DNA of 64,000 nucleotides from Rhodocyclaceae bacterium (lineage in GTDB: Bacteria; Pseudomonadota; Gammaproteobacteria; Burkholderiales; Rhodocyclaceae): NCBI GenBank assembly GCA_020445665.1, contig JAGRGD010000037.1, forward strand, positions 19,335 through 83,334. Direction: 5' to 3'. Made by a program: the position numbers and the translations under genes. Positions 7,714-15,766 of this stretch are shown here, one piece after another. Each line of letters begins with the position of its first letter. The stretch's first letter is position 1. Under the pieces are notes generated by a model. The model was not told where the DNA came from, did no database searches, and saw nothing but the letters and a program-made list of their open reading frames with translations.

Positions 7714-9675
7714 ATGTCATTCCGCCTGTCGGTGGCCGCCCTGGCCGCCTTTTCCGCCTGCGCTCAGGCTTCCGATATCCCGGCCGTCCGCGGCGAAGCC
7801 GTTGTCGTCACCGCCTCGCGCTTCTCCGAATCCGAGCGCGCCACCCCTGCCAACGTCTCGGTCATCGACCGCGACGAGATCGCACGCAACCCGTCCCTCT
7901 CGATCCCGGATCTGCTCAAGACCCGGGCGGGCATCGATTCCCGCCCCCTCTACGGCCCGCTCGGCCTCGACGCCACGGTGGACATGCGCGGCTTCGGCGA
8001 CGCCGCCACCAGCAACACGCTGGTGCTGATCGACGGCGTCCGCCTCAATCCGGTGGACGCGAGCGGCATCAACTGGTCAGCGATCCCTCGTGACGCCATC
8101 GAACGCATCGAGATCGTCCGTGGCACCGGTGCGGTGCTCTACGGCGACCGTGCAGTCGGCGGGGTGATCAACATCATCACCGACAAGAGTGCCCGCAAGC
8201 GGGCCAGCGTCGAAGCCACCGTGGGCAGCTACGACTATCGCGGCATCGACGTCACCGCCAGCGGCGGCACCGGCGAATTCACCTACCAGGCCGCCGCCGA
8301 CTGGGCGGCAACCGAGGGCTGGCGCGACAACAACGACGGCGACCGCCGCTCGGGCAACGCCCGGCTCGGCTGGTTCGTTGGCGATGACAGCGAGCTGTAT
8401 GTGGACCTCGCGGCATTCGGCGACAGCACCGGTCAGCCCGGCTCGATCGCCGAAGCCGACTATCGAAGGCACCCGACCTTCGCCCGCACGCCGGATGACC
8501 GGGGCCGCAGCGAAGGCTACCGGATCCGGCCCGGCTTCACCCACCGCCTCGGCCAGTCCCTCGAGCTGGCGCTCGAGAGCGGCGTCGAGCACCGCCGCGC
8601 CATCTACGAGTCCCCGTTCTTCGACTCGGTGCGGGACAGCGATACGGTATTCGTCACGCCCCGCCTGCGCTGGCAGCACGGGCTCGGCGAACTGGCCAGC
8701 GAGACGGTGATCGGCCTCGACTGGTACCACGCCAGGATCGACGCGGCCTCGCTCAGCAGCTTCTCGGGTGAGAACCTCCAGACCGGTCGGCAGATCAGCC
8801 GCGCCGCCTATGTCCAGAACACCACGCGTCTGCCGGCCGACGTGACGCTCAGCCTTGGGCTGCGCAGACAGGAGGTGGACCAGCGCGCCACCGATCGTCA
8901 GGCGGATCTCGTCGGCCGGGCCACCCGCGCACGCACGGCCTACGAACTCGGTGCCTCGTGGCAGGCCAGCGAGGCCGTGCGCGTCTTCGCCCGCAGCGGC
9001 AAGGTGTTCCGCTTCGCCAACACCGACGAGCTGTTCGGCTTCGACCCGGTCACCTTCGAATCGGTCTTCGCCGGTGACCTGAAACCCCAGCAGGGACGCA
9101 GCCACGAGGTCGGCGGCGCGATCCACGGCGAGACCACCAGCCTGCGCGTGGCCCTGTTCCGCCTCGACCTCGAGGACGAGATCGGGTTCAACAGCGAGAC
9201 CTTCGCCAACCAGAACTTCGACGACACCCGCCGTCAGGGCATCGAGGTGGAAGGCGACTGGCAGGTCACGGAAACCCTCAGCGCGCGGCTGGCGATGACG
9301 CGCCAGACCGCACGCTTCCGTGAAGGTAGCTGGTCCGGCAACGACATCCCGATGGTGCCGCGCCACCAGACCACCCTGAGCGCCACCTGGCAGGGCGAGG
9401 CCCTGGGCACCTGGACGGCCGTGCTGCGAGACGTCGGCGAGCGCCGCTACTCGGGCGACTTCACCAATGCGCTGAAGCCGCTCGACGGCTATACGACGAT
9501 GGACCTGCAGGCCCAATGGCGGCACCAGACCTGGTCCTTCGGCATGAAGGTCCTGAACCTGTTCGACCAGCGCTATGCGCCATTCGCGCTGTACTCGAGC
9601 TTCCAGGGCGATTTCTTCTATTTCCCGGCGGACCGCCGCACCGTGTACCTCAGCGCGCGCTACGCGTTCCGCTGA
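7714..9675 (+). CDS. btuB: TonB-dependent outer-membrane cobalamin receptor BtuB
   Basis: A 653-residue outer-membrane receptor. A signal peptide (about residues 1-21, ending AQAS) is followed by a TonB-box-like stretch EAVVVTASRF, the plug domain (about 35-150; MRGFGDAATSNTLVLIDGVRLNP and IERIEIVRGTGAVLYGDRAVGGVINIIT) and a 22-strand barrel ending in the aromatic-rich TVYLSARYAFR. Phe is nearly terminal, followed by Arg. It imports corrinoids with energy from TonB. Its place after a cobalamin riboswitch and before btuC-btuD supports the substrate. The start at 7714 has AGAGGGAG about 10 bases upstream and gives a normal signal peptide; in-frame ATGs at 7633 and 7657 would fall inside the leader. 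Confidence 0.94.
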   Translation: MSFRLSVAALAAFSACAQASDIPAVRGEAVVVTASRFSESERATPANVSVIDRDEIARNPSLSIPDLLKTRAGIDSRPLYGPLGLDATVDMRGFGDAATSNTLVLIDGVRLNPVDASGINWSAIPRDAIERIEIVRGTGAVLYGDRAVGGVINIITDKSARKRASVEATVGSYDYRGIDVTASGGTGEFTYQAAADWAATEGWRDNNDGDRRSGNARLGWFVGDDSELYVDLAAFGDSTGQPGSIAEADYRRHPTFARTPDDRGRSEGYRIRPGFTHRLGQSLELALESGVEHRRAIYESPFFDSVRDSDTVFVTPRLRWQHGLGELASETVIGLDWYHARIDAASLSSFSGENLQTGRQISRAAYVQNTTRLPADVTLSLGLRRQEVDQRATDRQADLVGRATRARTAYELGASWQASEAVRVFARSGKVFRFANTDELFGFDPVTFESVFAGDLKPQQGRSHEVGGAIHGETTSLRVALFRLDLEDEIGFNSETFANQNFDDTRRQGIEVEGDWQVTETLSARLAMTRQTARFREGSWSGNDIPMVPRHQTTLSATWQGEALGTWTAVLRDVGERRYSGDFTNALKPLDGYTTMDLQAQWRHQTWSFGMKVLNLFDQRYAPFALYSSFQGDFFYFPADRRTVYLSARYAFR

Positions 9676-9694
9676 GGCCGGGAGCGGCTACCCG

Positions 9695-10666
9695 GTGCGC
9701 GCCCGCGCCCTCACCGTCCTGCCCACGCTGATGCTGGCCGGCATCGGCGCGCTGGCGTGGGCGCTGCTGTCGGGCGAGTTGCCAGGGGGCTGGCCGGCGC
9801 TGGCCGGCGCCCTCGGTGGCAGCGACGACTACGCCGCGGTCGTGGTGCGCGAACTCCGCCTGCCGCGGGCCCTCGCGGCCTACGCGGGCGGCGCCATGCT
9901 GGCGGTCGCCGGCGCGCTGATGCAGATCCTGCTGCGCAACCCGCTGGCCGACCCCTATGTGCTGGGGGTCTCGGGCGGCGCCGCGGTCGGCGCGCTCGGG
10001 GCGCTGACCCTCGGCCTGGGCGGCCTGGCCATGGATGCCTCGGCCTTCTGCGGCGCCCTCGCCGCGATGCTGCTGGTCTTCGGCCTGGCTCGCGGCGACG
10101 GCACCTGGACCCAGACCCGCCTGCTCCTGACCGGCGTCATCGTCGCCGCCGGCTGCGGCGCCGCAGTCACCCTGATGCTCGCGCTCGCCACGGACACCCG
10201 CGTCCATTCGATGCTGTTCTGGTTGATGGGCGACGCCTCTGCCGCGCGCAATCCGTGGCCCGCCCTGCTGGTGCTTGCGGCCGCCCTGGCGGCGTGCATG
10301 CCCCTGGCCCGCGATCTCAATGTCCTCGCCCGGGGAGAGCTGGGTGCGCGCGCCCTCGGCGTGCCCGTGGACCGCCTGCGCCACGGGGTCTTCGTGCTCG
10401 CCTCGGCCCTGACCGCGGTGGCCGTGACGCTGATCGGCACGGTCGGCTTCGTCGGGCTGGTGGTGCCCCACCTGGTGCGCCTCGCCATCGGCAACGACCA
10501 GCGCCTGCTGCTGCCGGCCGCCGCGCTGGCAGGCGGCGCGCTGCTGGTGGCTGCCGACACCGCTGCCCGTCTCGTCCTGTCGCCGCTCCAGCTGCCGGTC
10601 GGGGTGCTGACGGCCTTGATCGGCGTACCGGTCTTCCTCTTCCTGCTGGCAAGGCAGTTCCGATGA
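9695..10666 (+). CDS. btuC: Cobalamin ABC transporter permease (FecCD family)
   Basis: A 323-residue polytopic inner-membrane permease with about ten hydrophobic segments. Family signatures are LRLPRALAAYAGGAMLAVAGALMQ, written here as its core RLPRALAAYAGGAMLA, then NPLADPYVLGVSGGAAVGAL and TVGFVGLVVPHLVRL. It moves B12 across the inner membrane with BtuD. The GTG at 9695 follows GGGAGCGG and lies 20 bases after the btuB stop; earlier in-frame starts would lie inside btuB. The stop overlaps the btuD ATG (ATGA). No periplasmic binding protein BtuF gene is seen nearby. Confidence 0.93.
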   Translation: MRARALTVLPTLMLAGIGALAWALLSGELPGGWPALAGALGGSDDYAAVVVRELRLPRALAAYAGGAMLAVAGALMQILLRNPLADPYVLGVSGGAAVGALGALTLGLGGLAMDASAFCGALAAMLLVFGLARGDGTWTQTRLLLTGVIVAAGCGAAVTLMLALATDTRVHSMLFWLMGDASAARNPWPALLVLAAALAACMPLARDLNVLARGELGARALGVPVDRLRHGVFVLASALTAVAVTLIGTVGFVGLVVPHLVRLAIGNDQRLLLPAAALAGGALLVAADTAARLVLSPLQLPVGVLTALIGVPVFLFLLARQFR

Positions 10667-11442
10667 GGCAGCCCGCCAGCGCACTGCTCGAAGCCGACCG
10701 GGTCGCCTTGCAGGTGGGCAGCCGCTGGCTGTGCCGCGAGTTCAGCCTGCGTCTGGATGCCGGCGAATGTCTTGTCCTGCTCGGCCCCAATGGCGCGGGC
10801 AAGACGACCCTGCTCCACACCCTCGCCGGCCTGCGCCCGGCAGAGGCCGGCGAGGTGCGCCTGGCGGGCACCCCCTACGGCGGGCGAAGCCCGCGCGAGA
10901 CTGCCCGCCTGCGCGCCGTCCTGCCCCAGATCCAGCCCGACCCGTTCCCCGCCAGCGTGCTCGAGACCGCCCTGGTCGGACGTCACCCCCACCTCGGTCG
11001 CTGGGCATGGGAGGGCCGCGAGGATCAACGCATCGCCCATGCGGCCCTGGACCGCGTCGGCATGGCGGCTTTCGCCGAGCGGGATCTGCAGAGCCTGTCG
11101 GGGGGCGAGCGGCAGCGGGTCGCGATCGCGGCACTGCTCGCTCAGCAGCCCGCGCTGTACCTGCTCGACGAACCCCTCAACCACCTCGACCTGCACTACC
11201 GTATCCGGGTGCTCGAGCTGTTCCGGTCGCTGGCGACGGAGGGCGCCGGCGTGGTCCTGGTCCTTCACGACATTGACCTGGCGGCCCGCTATGCGGACCA
11301 TGTGATCCTGCTCGATGGGCAGGGCGGCGTGACCGCCGGCACTGCCCAAGCGGTGCTGCAGGCCGACCGCCTGAGTGCGGCCTACGGTCACCACCTGCGG
11401 CGCGTCGAGGTGGCCGGCCGCACGGTCTTCCTCCCGGAGTAG
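10663..11442 (+). CDS. btuD: Cobalamin ABC transporter ATP-binding protein
   Basis: A 259-residue ABC ATPase that powers BtuC. It has Walker A GPNGAGKTT (about residues 40-48), Q-loop LPQIQPD, signature LSGGERQR, Walker B LYLLDEPLNHLD and the H-switch LVLHDIDLA. The start at 10663 overlaps the btuC stop by four bases. This frame stays open far upstream across btuC, but only the part after 10663 codes for the ATPase. The adenosyltransferase gene starts five bases after its stop, so import and adenosylation are probably coexpressed. Confidence 0.95.
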   Translation: MRQPASALLEADRVALQVGSRWLCREFSLRLDAGECLVLLGPNGAGKTTLLHTLAGLRPAEAGEVRLAGTPYGGRSPRETARLRAVLPQIQPDPFPASVLETALVGRHPHLGRWAWEGREDQRIAHAALDRVGMAAFAERDLQSLSGGERQRVAIAALLAQQPALYLLDEPLNHLDLHYRIRVLELFRSLATEGAGVVLVLHDIDLAARYADHVILLDGQGGVTAGTAQAVLQADRLSAAYGHHLRRVEVAGRTVFLPE

Positions 11443-11446
11443 CCAC

Positions 11447-12058
11447 ATGAACGACAGCACGGCCGACAGGGATGCCCGCCACACCACGCGGATGCAGCGA
11501 CGCAAGGCGGTGGTGGACAGCCGCATCGCGGCCGCCACGACAGTGCGGGGCGTGCTGGTGGTGAACACCGGCAACGGCAAGGGCAAGTCGAGCGCGGCAT
11601 TCGGCGTCCTCGCGCGGGCCCTTGGCCATGGCCAGCGCGCCGCAGTCGTCCAGTTCGTCAAGGGGTGCAGCGACACCGGCGAGGAGGGGTTCTTCCGCAC
11701 CCATCCCGCGGTCGAATGGCACGTCATGGGCGACGGATTTACCTGGGAAACCCAGGACCGCGCGGCCGACATCGCCTCCGCAGAAGCCGCCTGGACAACG
11801 AGCTGCGCGCTGCTCGCCGACCCCTCGCTTGATCTGGTGATCCTCGACGAGCTCTGCATCGCGCTGAAGATGGGCTATCTCGACACCGCCCGGGTGGTTG
11901 CCGATCTGCGCGCGCGGACCCCGTCGCAGCATGTCATCGCCACCGGTCGCGGGGCACCGGCAGCGCTGATCGACGCCGCCGACACGGTCAGCGTCATCGA
12001 GGCACGCAAGCACGCCTTTCAGTCCGGCATCCAGGCCATGCCGGGGCTCGAGTACTGA
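11447..12058 (+). CDS. cobO: Cob(I)alamin adenosyltransferase, CobO/BtuR type
   Basis: A 203-residue ATP:corrinoid adenosyltransferase that attaches the 5'-deoxyadenosyl group to the cobalt. The ATP-binding loop NTGNGKGKSSAAFG (about residues 41-54), QFVKG, the H-containing segment EWHVMGDGFTWETQD, LVILDELCIALKMGYLD and VIATGRGAP are all hallmarks of CobO/BtuR. The C-terminal KHAFQSGIQAMPGLEY is the usual family ending. ATG at 11447 lies five bases after btuD. It completes a riboswitch-controlled uptake and activation unit. Confidence 0.95.
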   Translation: MNDSTADRDARHTTRMQRRKAVVDSRIAAATTVRGVLVVNTGNGKGKSSAAFGVLARALGHGQRAAVVQFVKGCSDTGEEGFFRTHPAVEWHVMGDGFTWETQDRAADIASAEAAWTTSCALLADPSLDLVILDELCIALKMGYLDTARVVADLRARTPSQHVIATGRGAPAALIDAADTVSVIEARKHAFQSGIQAMPGLEY

Positions 12059-12195
12059 GACCGCAACGCGGCGTGGCGCACGGGCGTGCGCGGCACCTTG
12101 TGCTATCCTCATCGACCCTGCCGGACCCCCGCCGGCACCGGTCCGGCAGCCGTGGCTCCGCCCGGTCGACCGACCCCGCTTTCGATCCCGTCATC

Positions 12196-13710
12196 ATGAA
12201 CGAACACGCTCCTGCCCTCGAGGTCACGCCCGATCTGACCGTGCCCGCCGACCTCGCGCCGGCACTGTCTGCCGGCTCCGATGCGGCCCGGAACGGCGAC
12301 CGGCCCGCCCCGGACGAAACCATCGCGCCCCCGGCCGAGCCATCCCGGCGGCGCACCCCGGCGCGACACCGCAAGCGCGAAGCACAAGCGCGTCAGGCCC
12401 GGCAGGCGGCGGAAGCCGAGGCACGTGCCAACGCCATCAGCCCGACCGAGGCGGCACCGTTGACCGAGACCGTGGCGGACGCATCGCCGGCAGATCTGTC
12501 GGAAGCGGCGGTCGTCGAGGCGGAGCCCCTGCCGACGCCCGCCGAGACGGCGATCCTTGCGCGGGTCGATGTGGTGAGCGACAGCGACCGCGCCATCGAC
12601 CTCTGCGCCTTCGACGGCGTGCTTGTGGCCAGCGATCTCGCCTTGCCCGCCGGCATCTCCGCCGAGCGCCTGCCCGACACCCTCGACGCCCTCGACGAAC
12701 GGCTCCGGGCCGCCGGCACCGGCCACTTGGTCATCGTCGTGCCGGGTGACCCGCTCGCGACAGGCCCGGGGCGTGCCCTGCTCTCCGCGCTCGGTCCGGA
12801 TCAGGTCCGTCTGCACGCGGGCGTCAGCGACCTGCAGACGGCGCTGGGGCGAATCGGATTCGCCGTCGAGGATGTGACCACCCTGCGCGTCGAACGTCTG
12901 GGTCGCGAGGGTGTCTCCGCGCGCCTTCGGCGCGGCCGCCTCTACGCCATCGATCCGACGCCTCTCGATCCCCAGTCTGTCGGCCAGCTGCTCGAGGATG
13001 CCGGGCTGCATCAGGCCCGCGTCTGGGTGGTGAGCCCCACGCCGGAGGCACCGGTGTCGGCCATGATGGCCTTCGAGCTGACCGACGCGCCGAATGACTT
13101 CCCGCCGGGCAGCCAGGTGGTCGCCTACACGATAGGGGCCGACGGCAGTTGTCGCGACTGGCCGGGCATCCCGGCCACCGAGATCCCCGGCGCGCTGCCC
13201 GAGGCGGCCCGCCTGCTGGCCCTGGCCTGGCTGCAGCCCGGCAGCGAAGAGTGCGGCTGGTGCATCGAGGGGCCCCAGCCGGCCCTTGCGCTGGACTGGG
13301 CCAGGGAGCGGCCCGAGGCGGCGGTATATTGCATCGGTTGCGACGAGGCCACGCTTGCCACGGCGCTGGTCCGCCATGGGGCCGGCGAGCACGCGGAGGC
13401 GGTCTCCGGCGGCAGCTTCCACAGCCTGGAGCCGCTGGCCGATCCGAACGTGGTGTTCATTCGCGCCGGCGAGGAGTTCACCCAGCAGGTGCGCACCGCC
13501 TGGACCCGGCTGCGCCCCGGCGGGCGCATGGTCGTCGTCGCGGAGGGTGAGGCCGCACGGCTCGAGCTGATGCAGTTTGCGCATCGCACCCCCCCTGGTC
13601 TGTGGCAGGACCTGAGTGTCGCCGCGGGTGACGCGGAAGCGCGCCCGATCCGACTCTCGGCGCCGACCTCGGTCAGGCTGATGGGCTGGACCAAGCCCCC
13701 CCGCGGCTGA
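12196..13710 (+). CDS. Degenerate CobL-like (CbiE-CbiT fusion) protein with disordered N-terminus
   Basis: A 504-residue protein. Residues 1-115 are Ala/Pro/Glu/Arg-rich and look disordered. Residues about 125-320 follow the CbiE layout (VVPGDPLATGPGRALL, HAGVSDLQTALGRIGF, RRGRLYAID). Residues about 330-500 follow CbiT (LLALAWLQPGS, then AWTRLRPGGRMVVVAEG). In CobL/CbiT the SAM loop reads roughly WDIGAGSGSVAIE; here the aligned segment is GWCIEGPQPALALD, so the glycine-rich loop is lost. Methyl transfer or decarboxylation in corrin synthesis is therefore doubtful. It lies between cobO and a SUMT. The start at 12196 is preceded by a weak ribosome-binding site; a GTG at 12073 is possible. Similarity is judged by eye. 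Confidence 0.6.
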   Translation: MNEHAPALEVTPDLTVPADLAPALSAGSDAARNGDRPAPDETIAPPAEPSRRRTPARHRKREAQARQARQAAEAEARANAISPTEAAPLTETVADASPADLSEAAVVEAEPLPTPAETAILARVDVVSDSDRAIDLCAFDGVLVASDLALPAGISAERLPDTLDALDERLRAAGTGHLVIVVPGDPLATGPGRALLSALGPDQVRLHAGVSDLQTALGRIGFAVEDVTTLRVERLGREGVSARLRRGRLYAIDPTPLDPQSVGQLLEDAGLHQARVWVVSPTPEAPVSAMMAFELTDAPNDFPPGSQVVAYTIGADGSCRDWPGIPATEIPGALPEAARLLALAWLQPGSEECGWCIEGPQPALALDWARERPEAAVYCIGCDEATLATALVRHGAGEHAEAVSGGSFHSLEPLADPNVVFIRAGEEFTQQVRTAWTRLRPGGRMVVVAEGEAARLELMQFAHRTPPGLWQDLSVAAGDAEARPIRLSAPTSVRLMGWTKPPRG

Positions 13711-13760
13711 CTGCGCCGCTCACGACGCACCCGCCGACCGGACCCATTGGACGCACGCCC

Positions 13761-14543
13761 ATGATCATCCCGGACGAAATTCTCCGCACTGCGGCCCAGA
13801 ACGGCACGGTCTACCTGATCGGCGCGGGGCCGGGTGCGCCCGAGTTGCTGACCCTGCGCGCAGCCCAGTTGCTGCAGCAAGCCGACGCCGTGGTGTACGA
13901 CAATCTGGTCAGCCCGGAGGTGATGTCCCTGCTTCCCGTCCAGTCGGAGCGGATCTACGTGGGCAAGAAGGCCGCGGACCATGCGCTGCCCCAGCGCGAC
14001 ATCAACGCCCTGCTGATTCGCCTCGCGCGAGCCGAACGCCGGGTGGTGCGGCTCAAGGGCGGGGATCCCTACGTGTTCGGGCGTGGTGGCGAGGAAGCCG
14101 GCGACCTGGCGGCCGCGGGCATTCCGTTCGAGGTGGTACCCGGTGTGACGGCCGCCTCGGGCATCGCCGCCTACGCTGGGATTCCACTGACGCATCGGGA
14201 TCATGCCCAGGCGGTGATTTTCGCAACCGGCTACCTGAAGGATGGTTCGGTGGCCCTGGACTGGCCGATGCTCGCGCGGCCACGACAGACCATCGTGATC
14301 TACATGGGAATCAGCCGCTTGGCAGAGATCTGCAGCCAGTTGATTGCCCACGGCCTGCCGGCGTCCACGCCGGCGGTGGTCGTGCGCCACGGCACCACCC
14401 GGGATCAGCGCGTGCTCACCCGCTCCCTCGACGCGCTCGCGGAGGCAGCGACAACGTCGGGAATCAAGCCGCCTGCCCTGCTGATCGTCGGCGAGGTGGT
14501 CGGCTTGCAGCAGAACCTGTGCTGGTTCGCGTCGTCAGACTGA
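13761..14543 (+). CDS. cobA: Uroporphyrinogen-III C-methyltransferase (SUMT)
   Basis: A 260-residue SAM-dependent methyltransferase that turns uroporphyrinogen III into precorrin-2, the branch to siroheme, heme d1 and cobalamin. Signatures are VYLIGAGPGAPELLTLRAAQ near the N-terminus (core IGAGPGAPELLT), VYDNLVSPEVM, VVRLKGGDPYVFGRGGEE, VPGVTAASGIAAYAGIPLTHRD and the C-terminal PALLIVGEVVGL. Length equals stand-alone SUMT rather than CysG. It may serve siroheme or heme d1 synthesis rather than cobalamin, since no full corrin-ring pathway is visible. The CobL-like gene ends 50 bases upstream. Confidence 0.93.
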   Translation: MIIPDEILRTAAQNGTVYLIGAGPGAPELLTLRAAQLLQQADAVVYDNLVSPEVMSLLPVQSERIYVGKKAADHALPQRDINALLIRLARAERRVVRLKGGDPYVFGRGGEEAGDLAAAGIPFEVVPGVTAASGIAAYAGIPLTHRDHAQAVIFATGYLKDGSVALDWPMLARPRQTIVIYMGISRLAEICSQLIAHGLPASTPAVVVRHGTTRDQRVLTRSLDALAEAATTSGIKPPALLIVGEVVGLQQNLCWFASSD

Positions 14544-14580
14544 CGAAGGGGCCCACTCCCCGGATTCCTCAGGAGCCACC

Positions 14581-15033
14581 ATGCTGAAGAGCATTCTCGA
14601 CTTTTTCCAGCAATCTCTCGCACCGGAAGGCGCGAAAGCCGAGTCCACCGAGCGCCGCCTGCAACTCGCGACCGCGGCCCTGATGCTGGAGATGTCGAAA
14701 GTGGATGGCGTGGTGTCAGAGCCGGAATTGCTGGCCATGCGCCAGGCGCTGGCGGAGCAGTTCGACCTGGCTGAGGATGCGATCGGCCGTTTGCTTGACC
14801 TCGCCGACGCGGAAGCGCGGGATTCGGCCGGCGACTACGCCTTCACCTCGCTGATCAACAAGGGCTACTCGCCGGAAGAGAAGGTCCGGGTCTTCGAGTA
14901 CATGTGGCGCATCGCCTACGCCGATGGGCATGTGGATGCCCACGAGAATCATTTCATGCGCAAGCTCGCCGACCTGCTCTACATCTCCCGCGCGGATTAC
15001 GCGGAGGCCAAGCGGCGGGCGCGGGAGGGCTGA
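14581..15033 (+). CDS. TerB-like (COG4103) protein
   Basis: A 150-residue, all-helical, acidic soluble protein. The repeated half-motif MSKVDGVVSEPELLAM and AYADGHVDAHENHFM places paired Asp/Glu residues as in the metal-binding TerB fold, hence the family call. Family members are widespread beside housekeeping genes and most have no proven role in tellurite resistance. The ATG at 14581 is preceded by CAGGAG. It ends convergently three bases before the small secreted protein gene. Confidence 0.8.
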   Translation: MLKSILDFFQQSLAPEGAKAESTERRLQLATAALMLEMSKVDGVVSEPELLAMRQALAEQFDLAEDAIGRLLDLADAEARDSAGDYAFTSLINKGYSPEEKVRVFEYMWRIAYADGHVDAHENHFMRKLADLLYISRADYAEAKRRAREG

Positions 15034-15036
15034 GCC

Positions 15037-15450
15037 TCAGTCGAGCATCGCCACTTCAACGGGGCGCCAGAAGGTCACGTCGCAGTCGGCCTTGCCAAAG
15101 CACACCGAGAAGTTGGCCAGTTGCTCCATCAGTTCGCCGCCTTCGTCGGGGTGGTTGAACATCGGAATCGACACCTCGGCATCGAGCAGTTCCGCCTCGG
15201 CACGGATGATCTCGCGAACGTTCGGCGGCAGGGGCTTGGCGCCCGGAACGGGCTGGGCGATCTTCACCGCGCGCTCGGCGGCATCGCTGTCGGCGGCCGC
15301 GGCCTGAAGGACGCAGCGCACCGTCATGTCGTTGTTGTACCAGCAGACCCAGCGCGTCATGCCCGTCTGCTGGGCGAACGCCGGAGAGGCGGCCATGATG
15401 AAACCGATGCATGCCAGGATGATGCCGAGTTCTTTCGCCAGATTCCGCAT
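15037..15450 (-). CDS. Small secreted protein of unknown function under a c-di-GMP riboswitch
   Basis: A 137-residue protein. Residues 1-26 form a clear Sec signal peptide ending SPAFA. The mature part has four Cys (36, 46, 117, 123) that could form two disulfides in the periplasm, with WVCWYNNDMTVRC near the start and CFGKADCDVTFW near the end. I do not recognise a family. It sits alone on the minus strand downstream of a sigma28-type promoter and a c-di-GMP-I riboswitch, so its level should follow motility state and c-di-GMP. The ATG at 15450 has GAGG eight bases upstream; an in-frame ATG at 15501 would hide the signal peptide and lies inside the leader. Confidence 0.8.
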   Translation of the reverse strand: MRNLAKELGIILACIGFIMAASPAFAQQTGMTRWVCWYNNDMTVRCVLQAAAADSDAAERAVKIAQPVPGAKPLPPNVREIIRAEAELLDAEVSIPMFNHPDEGGELMEQLANFSVCFGKADCDVTFWRPVEVAMLD

Positions 15451-15456
15451 GTCCGT

Positions 15457-15522
15457 CGCCTCGTGCTGGGCGGGACCGGTTGCGGACAGGGGATGCGGCA
15501 AGGGGACACCCGCGACGAGGCG
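15457..15522 (-). promoter_or_regulatory. Possible ribosome-binding-site sequestering stem (riboswitch expression platform)
   Basis: On the minus-strand RNA, CGCCUCGU (from 15522-15515) is perfectly complementary to ACGAGGCG (15464-15457), which contains the GAGG ribosome-binding site eight bases before the ATG at 15450. The pairing would close a 50-base loop and block translation. Which ligand state favours it cannot be told from sequence alone. Confidence 0.45.
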
Positions 15523-15529
15523 AGCGCTT

Positions 15530-15626
15530 CCCGTGGAAGCCCGGCAATCCCGCTGTCGTAGAACCGTAGTCCCTTAGACCGGTGACTTTGCGCCCCCGCC
15601 TTTCGGTCGGGTTTGCCCTTTTCGGG
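15530..15626 (-). promoter_or_regulatory. Class I cyclic di-GMP riboswitch (GEMM-I)
   Basis: Read on the minus strand, the conserved GEMM-I core is present in order: AGGGCAAACC, a GACCGAAAGGC stem with GAAA tetraloop, GGCGCAAAG, CACCGGUCUAA, and later ACAGCGGGAUUGCCG, which corresponds to the UAGCGGGGUUACCG segment of the Vibrio Vc2 aptamer. Flanking CCCG...AAG and CUU...CGGG can form the closing helix P1. It stands about 80 bases before the ATG of the small secreted protein and about 75 bases after the predicted sigma28 start. Bases 15451-15766 hold no gene, only this leader and its promoter. Confidence 0.9.
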
Positions 15627-15708
15627 TGGGTACGCATCAGCTAGCGCTGCGAGCACCCCTCCTTCTCAATTTGTCGGCCGACCGGTTTCCCGGCTGGCCT
15701 TGGGAGAG

Positions 15709-15735
15709 CTATCGGCCCCCCCTTGCCCGACTTGA
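15709..15735 (-). promoter_or_regulatory. Sigma28 (FliA)-type promoter before the c-di-GMP riboswitch
   Basis: On the minus strand TCAAGTCG (15735-15728) is separated by exactly 11 bases from GCCGATAG (15716-15709), close to the FliA consensus TAAAGTTT-N11-GCCGATAA. It lies in the intergenic space just after the alaX stop and points at the riboswitch and the secreted protein. Same form and spacing as the site at 6609-6635. Confidence 0.7.
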
Positions 15736-15766
15736 TACGGGCTGCGGACAGTGGGCGTGATCCATG

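Noticed and set aside
9757-10662. Open upstream extension of the btuD frame through btuC
   Set aside because: Arg/Gly/Pro-rich translation without similarity; btuC in the other frame has clear FecCD motifs and btuD has a normal start at 10663.
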